Source: Cudoniella acicularis
Taxonomy: Eukaryota > Ascomycota > Leotiomycetes > Helotiales > Helotiaceae
Reading direction: 5' to 3'
DNA length: 48,687 nt
NCBI GenBank assembly: GCA_013054445.1
Contig: JAAMPI010000240.1
Location: 1-48,687 of the forward strand
Shown: piece by piece, positions 20,646 to 29,777 of the stretch
Numbering within the stretch: the first letter of the stretch is position 1
Layout of the letters: each line of letters opens with the position of its first letter
Program-made: the position numbers and the translations under genes
Notes under the pieces: generated by a model
What the model was told of the DNA's origin: nothing
The model's input: the letters and a program-made list of their open reading frames with translations, nothing else
The model's database searches: none

Positions 20646-21538
20646 ATGATTCAACCTTTAGCAAGACTCTCATGTTTGATTGCAGTTCTCGTCACCCAGT
20701 GCAGCGCACGTCAGTACATGCAACTACATTATATCATTCATAGCATTCTAACTTGCAACAGACTTTTACCTGAATTATCCAACAACCATTGGTTTCGATG
20801 ACAGCTTGGAAGGAGATTTCCCTTGTGGAAGCTTCACACCTGATTTCACGAAAGACAACATCACCAGCTATCATGTTGGCGGCGACACCCTCGCGCTGGT
20901 AAGATTGTCAAACTATGGAAGAAGTAGCACTCTAACTTGTTTAAACAGACCTCCATCCATCCTCAAGCAACCTGGCTCTTCCGTGCAACCTTGGACCTCA
21001 CTGCCCAATCCAACTATACCAATCTCCGTCCTGCTATTCAACAAACCGGTCTCGGTGACTTCTGTGAGACTAACATCAATGTTCCTGCCAGCTGGGCCGG
21101 ATCCAAAGGTATTATTAATATTGTTCAGGATGCGCCGGACGGAATTCTTTACCAGGTATGCCTCAAACAATCAACATTACCTGCAGTGCTGACATAAATT
21201 CCAGTGTGCCGCTGTCACCTTTGTCACCGGTGTTGCTACCAGCATTCCTTCCTCTTGTGACAATGTGAGTACTAATAATTCTTCACCATTGTTTGTTCAT
21301 TAAAAACTAACACTTGGGTAAGGTGACTGGACTCTCAGCTGCCTACACAGCGGATCCCTTGCTATCTGCTCTTGGACCGTCCGCAACTGCCACGGGTAGC
21401 ACCACCGGTACTAGCGCAACTGCATCTTCAACCGCCAAGTCATCCTCAAACTCGATGCACGCATACAGCAGTGGATTTGGCCCGGCTGTTTGGGCCTTTG
21501 TCGTTGGATCAGCCACCTTCATCGCATGTCTTTTGTAA
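20646..21538 (+). CDS. BIM1-like (X325 family) GPI-anchored copper-binding protein
   Basis: Five exons: 20646-20709, 20762-20898, 20949-21155, 21205-21264 and 21323-21538 (227 residues). All introns are GT-AG, about 50-58 bases, and join in frame. The signal peptide (residues 1-21, ending CSA) leaves His22 as the mature N-terminus (HFYLNYPTTIGFDDS), with Cys43 in FPCG soon after. An N-terminal His that chelates copper, together with the HF..YP start and a C-terminal Ser/Thr region with hydrophobic tail, is the signature of X325/BIM1-like proteins. These resemble lytic polysaccharide monooxygenases but are linked to copper uptake (Cryptococcus Bim1) and not to polysaccharide cleavage. His59 and His71 are candidate second ligands. 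The tail (FGPAVWAFVVGSATFIACLL) suggests GPI attachment. Neighbours: a reductase and a CFEM protein. Confidence 0.88.
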
Positions 21539-22340
21539 TAAATTTGGGGTCTTGGGAACCTGGCGGGTGGGAGATAGCAAAACAAAGAAACTGCTTGACG
21601 CATTGTTCTTTGGAGACTCAAAGTAATCGGGCAATTTGGAAGACGAATACTTGAGAAACTAGTTTCTTCCTTTAACCATGCATTCAATGCAGAAAATAAT
21701 TTTACCTGAAATATTTTCAAATGACGTTGACTGAAAGTAAATTTATAAAGCTCTGATCGCCAGTAACCTGGATTCCACCCATTATCAAATTTTCAAATAC
21801 AGATGTCCCACCCGAACCAGGAACCTGTTCGCAGCTGAAAATTGTGAAAGGGTATCCCACCACATGCACGAGGGACACTAACTGGAAGAAATCCCACGAG
21901 GAAATGGGTAACCATGTCATGTGCGGATGCAGGTGGAGGTGCATTTGCATTTTGATAGACACACCTCAACCCTGTCCCCGCCCAATATCTACAAGCCCAA
22001 CCTCCCACCTCCCAATAAAAATCAACAAAGGGACCGTTATGCCTCCACGGTCTCAGGCCACGAGGAACAAGCTCTGTGATTCAGAAACGGCCGCAAATCT
22101 GCTCTCAATTTCCCTGCAGCCTGCACTGCAGTGGTCCCTGGGTTCACCTCGCAGCCTCGTCTAAAAGCCTCGGGCTAGTAGGACAGCAATCGCAATTTGG
22201 AAATCTTCGAACCCTTCTTTCTCTCGATCTTTACATCTTTTGAAATCAATACTGAATCGCCGTCGTCAATCAGATCGATCTTTCTAGTTCCCAATTCACC
22301 ATTATTCCTGCCAATTGAACCAACAACAACAGCAGCAACA
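21539..22340. other. Intergenic region between BIM1-like and CFEM genes
   Basis: No gene is accepted. It contains the 3' flank of the BIM1-like gene and the promoter of the CFEM gene. A CAACAACAACAGCAGCAACA leader immediately precedes the ATG at 22341. Minus-strand frames overlapping 21343-21962 have no domains. Confidence 0.5.
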
Positions 22341-23157
22341 ATGCGCCCCTCCATAGCAATGAAGCTCCTCACTACTCTCTTTCTCACCATTTCCACCGCC
22401 CATGCCGCCTCCTCAACTTCATCTTCTCCGGGCAACAGCACCAGCTCCCCATCTCCCACAGCCTCAGCAGCAGCCAGCACCTCAGTTGACAATTCCCCAC
22501 CATACAGCATCACCGCGCTCCCAGCAGTCAAATCCCAAACCTCGTGCGTTTTCAACTGCCTCATCCCAATTGGCCTCGCCGACTCTTCTGGATGCGACGA
22601 CGTGACCGAGAACTGCGCTTGTCTTTCTGCTCCCTCGGACGTCCTCGAATTCTTCACCAATTGCATCGCCACTGTCTGCCAAACTAATACCGCCGCATTC
22701 GTTTCTACTGCTACTAGCTTGTATGAGAGTTATTGCAATTCGGTTTATGGCAGTGTTACATTTTCGGAGGCGTTTGCGGAGGAGTCTTCGGCGGCTGCTA
22801 TGAGTAAGTACCTTTATTTTTGGGCGCTGCGTTGGAAGTTTAGACCTGGAGTCTGGGCGTAAATTAAATCTGTTGCAAGAAATACTAATTCGGGAATATC
22901 ACAGGTTCAACTATGGTTATGGCAAACACCACTTCTTCCAGCAGCGCAGCCGCGACCGCAAAGGCCAACTCCTCAACTTCCGCAACCGCATCAACCACTG
23001 CGAAAAGCGATGGTAACGTTTGGGCGCCTTCGGTGTAAGTTTCCCTCCCCTCCTTCCCAGCAATCTTCCAAAGTTAAATTTCTAACAAAATATCTTCCGA
23101 TATAGACTCATAGGAACTTTCGCCCTCGGCAGTCTCGTGTTCATGGTTGTGCTGTAA
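22341..23157 (+). CDS. CFEM-domain GPI-type protein (apparent 1-base frame shift in the Ser/Thr tail)
   Basis: Exons 22341-22803, 22906-23034 and 23106-23157. The signal peptide covers residues 1-22. Eight cysteines sit at 69, 73, 85, 92, 94, 108, 113 and 132 with CFEM spacing (SCVFNC...GCDDVTENCAC...NC...VC...YC). The Asp86/Asp87 pair before Cys92 is where CFEM proteins place the haem-iron ligand. CFEM proteins bind haem or iron at the wall or membrane. A Ser/Ala/Thr tail ends in a hydrophobic GPI-type segment (LIGTFALGSLVFMVVL). Frame oddity: exon 2 starts in the frame that gives a Ser/Thr/Ala tail, but the frame reaching the hydrophobic C-terminus differs by one base near 22980. A shift, an unseen splice choice or a sequence error would explain it. 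About 215 residues if the shift is real. Confidence 0.8.
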
Positions 23158-24676
23158 GAAGGAATGTAGGTCATTTGCACGCAGGCATGCTTTGGAAATA
23201 AACAAATCAGAGAAGGATATAATATAGTGCAAAAACGAATGGTTCCCGAGTTTTCTGACCCTATGTGCATATATCTGGGTTGGAGATTTTGAAATTCGGT
23301 TGTACAGAACAAAGGATGGAGGTTGTTTTTGCGGCTGGTAGGCAAGGCAGCCCCGCCACGTGACACTGAGACACATCATTTTTCTTGATGCCTCCTTTCC
23401 TACTTTCTTCCTAAACATTTTCTCGTTTTTTCTTCTCCTTTCTTTATTTCGAAATCATCGTCGTTTACTCCCTCAATCTTCTACATTTCAAGAGAACACC
23501 CAGCCCGCACATTTCACCCCACCAAACACTTCAAAATATCTCCTCTCCCACGAGTCTGGCACCAAAAGTCTGTGCTTTGTTGGGCATTTACTACTAAATT
23601 TAAAGATCAAAAGTATCTTTGCCTCTTATAACCCCCGAATACTATATTCTATACTATAATTATTCCTAGTTATTTTATAACATTTAAGTAATCGCGATAA
23701 CTTTAGTTTTCTAGAGCCTTAAGGCGGGGTCTCGAGGCCTGGAAATCGCTTAAACATGCCCTGTAACATGCAGACTTTTGATACCAGGCTCGCTATTCCA
23801 AGTTCCTTTCCCATCTCCGTTTTCTAACATCCACCCAAGTAAACAAGGGTTTTTTCTCAAAGCCCACGTATGCCCCTTTTTTAAGCGAGGCCCATCTGTT
23901 CGCATCCGCAATCGATACATAGTTTGTCTGCGCTCAGATATTTATTTGTGATTATCATGATAATCGTTTCTTGCACCTCGTGTTTCGACGAAGTAAGAAG
24001 ATGAGTTTTGCAACTCATTTTTTAGTGCTGCGCGCTGCCCCTTTTTTTAAACGAGGCGTCTTACTGCCTCCTCCTTTCCTCACCACATACTTTCACTTAA
24101 TCGACAACCCCTCACAAGCCAAGCCTTTATCACTAAATTCCAAAAAAACGCTATTTTATTAAGCGCATATAGCCGATAGAATCTTTCAGGGGATGTAAGA
24201 CATAACCCCGTGCAGGACGGTTAGATCAGTTAGCTTCGAAGTGAGGCGAAGGAAAGAAGAAACACTTCAAAAGAATTAAATAACTATAAATGATCTTTCT
24301 TTAAATTTAACTATACAATTAAAAGAGTTTAGTAAAATGCGAACTATTCGAGACTTTCAGCATAGCTAAGTTGGAAGGCGATGAAAGCTCGAAGTGTTTT
24401 CGCAGATAATCACGTGAAGAATCAGCTTGCCGAGCGAATTTGATTTTGGACAACAGGGAAGCAGCTATCATCTCACGACAGACAAAGTTCAAAGGAAATT
24501 TTCAAGTAATAAATTCGCAACTGCTACCAGCACCGCAATCCACACTTGAGCAAAGCATGAAATGAATTCAGACACCTGAGCCCCAAAAAGGAACTATCCA
24601 CTCGACCCCCAACACAAATCCTTAAACCGCAAACAAACAGTATACGCCATCCATCCAAATTCCTAAGCGCAATCGC
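23158..24676. other. Intergenic region with poly-T/short direct repeats
   Basis: No gene is recognised. A near-identical 20-21-base motif, GCCCCTTTTTT-AA-CGAGGC, occurs at 23872-23891 and 24037-24057, differing by a T-tract length and one base. About 23400-23520 is C/T-rich. The right end is the 3' flank of the PPGG gene. Confidence 0.45.
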
Positions 24677-25357
24677 CTAGCTCACAGGCGCAACAGCCGT
24701 TGGGTCATTAACAGGCGTCTCAGCCTCAACCTCAGTCGGCGGTCCCCCTGGTGGTCCCCCTGGTGGTCCCCCTGGCGGTCCCCCCGGCGGCCCACCAGCG
24801 CCACCACCACCTCCAGGCGGCCTTCCTCCTCCTCCAGGTGGTCTCCCCCCACCAGGTCTAGGCTGTCCTCCCCCTCCCGGTGGCCTTCCTCCACCCGGCC
24901 TCGGTTGTCCTCCACCGTCCTGGTGGTCTTCCTCCTCCAGGTCTGGGCTGTCCGCCTCCTCCTCCAGGTGGTCTACCTCCACCTGGCGGCCCTCCAGGTG
25001 GACCGCCAGGAGGTCCCCCTGCTCCACCGCCGGGTGGCCCACCTGGAGGCCCTCCTGCACCTCCACCAGGTGGTCCACCTGGAGGTCCACCGGGAGGTCC
25101 ACCGGGAGGTCCACCGCCACCACCCGGGAATCCTCCACCGCCGCCAGGTGGGGGCCCGCCTTGACGCTCATCGATGAGTGGGAGAGTTGGCGCGGATCCG
25201 AGTGTGCCTGGGATTTCGGAGAGGGGGGCGGTGCTCACTAGCATTCTGTGATTTTTTTGTTAGCAAGTGGTGTTTAAGAGTAGGAGGTGAGGGATTGGAT
25301 TGGACTAGGTGCTTACCCCGCGAGGAGGGCTGCGACTAAGAGGGCTTTGAAACCCAT
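24677..25357 (-). CDS. Secreted Pro/Gly-rich (PPGG-repeat) protein, frame-shifted in the repeat
   Basis: Exon 1 is complement 25317-25357 and exon 2 runs from 25245; the intron (25246-25316) has a GTAAGC donor, a GCTAAC branch site and a CACAG acceptor. The start MGFKALLVAALLAG is a signal peptide, followed by a short acidic segment and then a long run of PPGG/GGPPGGP repeats with a few GGQPRPGGGRPPG variants. The frame entered from exon 2 ends at 24858. The frame that continues the same repeat and finishes with TEVEAETPVNDPTAVAPVS at 24677 is one base off, near 24917. I therefore treat the two as one gene (about 225 residues) with an indel or sequence error in a repeat. Collagen-like or wall-associated roles are guesses; no domain is known. 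Confidence 0.6.
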
Positions 25358-27706
25358 TTTGAGCAATTTCCACAGTCTGTGTTGTCTTTGAAGATTGGGT
25401 TGGAGATCAAGTGAATGCTCGACCTGCTCTGTAAGAAGTTCAGAACGGAGGCCGGAGGCAGTATTTATAGATAATCCTGTCCGGACATGGATATTATGAT
25501 ATTCTAATAGTGAGAGCGGCGGTCCTGGGACGGACGAGCGGGTTTCCAACTGAAAGATTCGGAGAATCCCCGCAGAGAGAATAAATGAAGAATTTCATCT
25601 TGGACTTTCTGCTTCTTAGCCTGACATTAAAACACCTGTTGGATAAATTTATGGAGGGGGTTCTAGAAGGTAAAGGCTACTCAAGCTTCTCGCGGCAGAT
25701 CTATAAATCTAGGGAAATGCGAGATGGAATTGCCACGAGAACGCGAAGAACAAATAAAGAAGCCTTGGCAGGACAAGGGAATCTATGTAAATTTTTGGAA
25801 CGATAGATTACATTTTTGTTTGTGGTTATGCTATAAGTTTATCCGATTCGAAATAACTTTTCGGCAGTTAGTGGAATTCAAGGGTTAATTAGACTGTTTT
25901 GATTGAATGTAAAAGAATATTATGATTTTGGAAACCGCTTAACATAAGGAATGTGTTGATGTAGTTATGGTCAATAACAGAAGAATTTTTGGGTATTAAC
26001 TTGAGTTCTGATCTCCAAAAAAGGAGCCAAGAATACATCTACGCATAAATTCACTTAGCCGCAATAACCCATTGACTTAGACAATTCCAAGGTTCCGACA
26101 TACCAGGAGTATTAGTTTTCACGAACTTGACCTGGCTCAACTCTGGGTATAAGATATCAGGTGCTGAGCGCATAAAATGGAAGTGATGTCGGCGACTTGA
26201 CGGCAAGTTTTTTGGGTCCTATTTGCCATTCATGGGTTAAATATAAATCCATGCAACTAGCAGCACTGACCATAACATTCATTTAGTCAAGCCAATCACG
26301 AATAACAATAGCGTAAAAGAAACAATCAAAAGGGGTAAAATAAGCATTCCTCATTCACAGGCGCATGGGACCTGCAAAGCACGTGTATTCCAAGATCAAT
26401 CTATAAAGCTCGGCAGCGGCAGTTCTTGGTAACGGCAGATCGACCAAAACCAATATAGAAGATCTACAACCCTGCAGATCTGTGTAACTGTAACTGCGGT
26501 TGCAGCGGTTATATTGGGGAAAATGCGGGGACCCCGCAAAATTAAGCGCGATCTTTACGGCATATTGAGGACGTTATTTTGAGGTGATCGCACGTGATTA
26601 TATTTTGTTTCTATAGGAGGAGAGGGGTGCTGAAGATTAGAATCGCATTTGATGTTCTTTACCCACTTATTAGGCTATTGAGGATGGAGTAAAGAGAGAA
26701 TTGCGTGAGCATCGTGTGGATGAGGAGAAAAGGGCCGTGACGGAATTTGAGCATGAAATGAGAGGACAGCTTGTAGAATTCATCTGTCATTAATCCGTGT
26801 CATGTTGTAGGAGTTTTCAGTTTTCAAGGGCAACCCTCGACGAAAACCACATCATATCGGTGAGCTTGAGAGGACGAAGCATTCTTCGTTTCCTCACCAC
26901 AGCCAACTCAGCTCGCTCATCGAGAAAGCCTTTGCGACAAATATGCCAGGAACACCTAGAAATAACAGGGAGAAAAGATTATTCCGACGTCTTTAAATCT
27001 AGATAGACATGAAGATTTCCGGCTCTGCCTCAAACCCGTTTTATCCCCCACCTACGCATCGATCTGAAAACAAACAATTTACCCACTCTCACCTTCTATC
27101 TGTTTCCTTTACTGATGTCAAAACAGCCTTTCGATCAATCCAGGCCAAGCGATGCGATGCGATCGTTTCAGTTTCGTCGTGGAAATTCGGGCGAAACAAA
27201 CGATTCTCAACGTCCCGTTTCAAAACATCGCCTACAAGCAATAGCACAGACACACATCCAAAGTATCTCGGAAGACACAGACCACTTGATTGCCAACACT
27301 CTGTCAAGAATCAGTAATCGTCCACAATCTCGAAGCTTCAGCTGACAAATTTATCGGTTGAACAACGGGCATAAACCTCGAATCAGATTCCTCGCAAGAC
27401 AGAACTTCAGCTCTGTCAATGAGGCTCTGATGATTGGTGGCGTCGGCAAGTTGGATATTTGGAATGGTGGCGTACCGGTAAGGCATTTAATGCTATGCTA
27501 TGCGATGGCGATGTCTATTTCTGAATGCTGAGGCTCGAGACATGCAAGACTATAGTAGACTTCCGGATTGCCGATGGTTGGGTGGACGGGAATTCATACA
27601 AATACACATAAACTCTGCCATGGCGCCATTCATTTGAATTTCCTCTCGCAGAAGAAGATTTGTTCGTGTATTATTCGTTTTTCTTTTTGAAAAGTGACAG
27701 TCCAAG
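25358..27706. other. Long intergenic region
   Basis: No gene is accepted in these 2.3 kb. Minus-strand frames of 60-72 codons (27089-27486) and plus-strand frames (26797-27345) are short, overlap one another and lack domains. The sequence is moderately AT-rich, with no repeat or mobile-element ends that I can see. The last 100 bases are the likely promoter of the cupredoxin gene. Confidence 0.45.
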
Positions 27707-28689
27707 ATGTATTTCAATACTATTTCGCTCCTTGCTATGTTAGCCTCCGGGTTCTTATTTCACCTTACCTTTGCGCAGGATATTATAGAAGGTACGTCAT
27801 ACCTCCCCGTCACCCCGAAGCATTCTCCATCATGCTCCTTCCGTGAAAGGGCTCCATCCTAACAAGAAAACCCAGAAAACGCCAGCGACCCTAAACTCTC
27901 TAAATCATCTGCCACAAAACCAGAAACAACACTCACCGGCCTCTTCGTCGCCAGCGCCACGCTTGGCTCCTCATCAACCACCTCGCAGAAAATAATCACC
28001 ATTGTCGTCGGCTCCCCTACTTTAAACAAATCGCTTGTTTTTACACCTAATGAAGTCTCGGCTGCGCCGGGGGATATATTCCAGTTTCAATTTTCGCAGA
28101 TAAATCATACGTCGTTCCGTTGTTGAAGATTTCGTGGAGTGTGAGCTAATATGGAGAGGGATAATAGATACAGTAACTCAATCCACTTTCGCGGAGCCAT
28201 GTCAACCTATTCAGAATTTCGAGGCAACAGCGGCGGGTGTCAATTCGGGTTTCGTGCCTGTTACCAACACGAGTGCAAGTGAAGTGCAGACATTTAATGT
28301 CCCGGGCAATGATACAAAGCCGATGTGGATTTATTGCGCCCAAGGCCCACATTGTCAGTTAGGAATGGTGATGTCTGTCAATGCGTACGTTTCATTCTCT
28401 CACATTTTCAATTTGATATGTTCTTGAGAGAGCACGGCATAGACCATGACTGCCAAATCCAGGCAGGATGGAAAAAAGTCTGTTTGGAACTTACAGCACT
28501 TTGAAGCTCGAGTTTTGTAAGAGACAAGATAATCTGACATATTTCAACAAACCAACAACAGGCAACGAAACACTCGCAGCCTATAAAGTAGCCGCCGCAA
28601 AAGCCAAAGCCAACATCCCCACTACATCGTTCAAAGGAGGCGCAATGGGTACGATCCCAGCAGCACAGGCGGCACGCCCTCCAGCGTAA
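27707..28689 (+). CDS. Secreted cupredoxin-like (extracellular serine-rich type) copper protein
   Basis: Predicted exons are 27707-27791, 27876-28118, 28168-28384 and 28467-28689, giving 255 residues. The signal peptide ends near FAQ (residues 1-24). The core VVGSPTLNKSLVFTPNEVSA then FQFQF and HTVTQSTFAEPC fits fungal cupredoxins. Copper ligands are visible: His110, then Cys166, His171 and Met176 in YCAQGPHCQLGMVMSVNA. Two junctions are uncertain. Between exons 2 and 3 other GT/AG pairs exist; this choice keeps His in HTVTQ but leaves a duplicated HTSF before it. Exon 4 may contain a further intron after 28510 (GTAAGA...ACAG). The Ala/Lys-rich end is typical. Members are secreted blue-copper-like proteins of unclear role. 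It is the third copper- or iron-binding surface protein of this neighbourhood. Confidence 0.75.
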
Positions 28690-29456
28690 ACGCGACGAAG
28701 CCATTTTGTCTTTTGATGGAGAATTTGTGAAAGGATTGCTGGCGATTCAGCGTGCGAGTTTAATGTTTGTGATAGGTTGAAGGCGTAATGGGATGAGTGT
28801 GGGGTTGGAGAGGAGTTTTGATTTTTTGGGGGCCGAAAAACTAGGTTGTGATATCAACATCATACACAGTAGTATATCTAGAATTGAACGTCTCCTAGAC
28901 TGGACTGCGGAACAAGATCGGAGCCAAACAATTGGGCACTCTTGAGCCTTGAGATATTGGCGCGCGCGAAGCCGTGACGAGCAGAATATGACGAAGCTGA
29001 AAGCATTTTTTACATATCAGAGTCTGGCAGTTAAAGAGAAACCCACATGCGAGTCTTTGAATGTAATTAGTTTAAGATCCAACCCATTAAATCACAGCGC
29101 TCCTTCAACGAGCCCCCGTTTCCCGCTTCTAACCAGAAAATCTCAAACAGTATTCGACCTTGCCAATCGCCTCCTACACCACGACCTAGGAAAAGCGAGT
29201 CTAAACTTAGGCGAGAGGAAAGGCCAAGGAAGAAGTAGCTTATTGAGTCGGAGTTGAAGTGCATAAAACTTCTGAGCGTTCGGAGAATTGAAGAGAATGT
29301 ATAGTGTTGACGAGTGTCGACTAATGCGATGAAAAGTGAGCCTTCGGAGGCCTGGGGCGTTATATTCTCATAGCTAAAGTCCTCACCATCTACTTCTCAC
29401 CGCTAATTGTCTTCCCCTTACTAACAACCCCATAATCTCACACTCTACCTCTTTCC
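28690..29456. other. Intergenic region
   Basis: No gene is recognised. Overlapping short frames at 28949-29264 on both strands have no domain, and neither carries an obvious intron. It is the shared 3' flank of two convergent genes. Confidence 0.45.
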
Positions 29457-29777
29457 CTAATTCGACCCACCCCAAGCAACAGTCTGCTTACTACCACAAG
29501 GACCCGACGATCCGGGGTCCTCGTTCACGAACCTCTCCTTCTCGCGCCGAGAATCGCCGTAAAGCCCAGCACCCAGGGCCTGTCGTTCGGCTTGTATCAA
29601 CTGGGGTTTGTTCTCGAAGCCTGTCTGCGCTGCGGGTTGGGAGGAGGAGGAAGCGTTCTGGCCTTGGTTGCTGAAGCCGTTGTTGGTGGCAGGGTCTGCG
29701 GTTAAGTAGGAGTTGTTGCTATTGTTGGAGGAGGAGGAGGAGCAGTTGCTGCTAGTGGAGAAGGCATTGGAAGACAT
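29457..29777 (-). CDS. Small Ser/Asn-rich hypothetical protein
   Basis: A single exon of 106 residues with its ATG in good context (AAGATGTCT). The N-terminal half is Ser/Asn/Gln low complexity; the C-terminal half has basic/acidic segments (LYGDSRREKERFVNEDPG). There is no signal peptide, membrane segment or recognised domain. Such small disordered proteins are common in filamentous fungi, and some respond to stress. It is probably cytosolic or nuclear. An intron before the start is possible but not needed. Confidence 0.5.
   Translation of the reverse strand: MSSNAFSTSSNCSSSSSNNSNNSYLTADPATNNGFSNQGQNASSSSQPAAQTGFENKPQLIQAERQALGAGLYGDSRREKERFVNEDPGSSGPCGSKQTVAWGGSN

Noticed and set aside
27089..27486. 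Overlapping short frames between the PPGG and cupredoxin genes
   Set aside because: Under 75 codons, overlap on both strands, no domain or signal.
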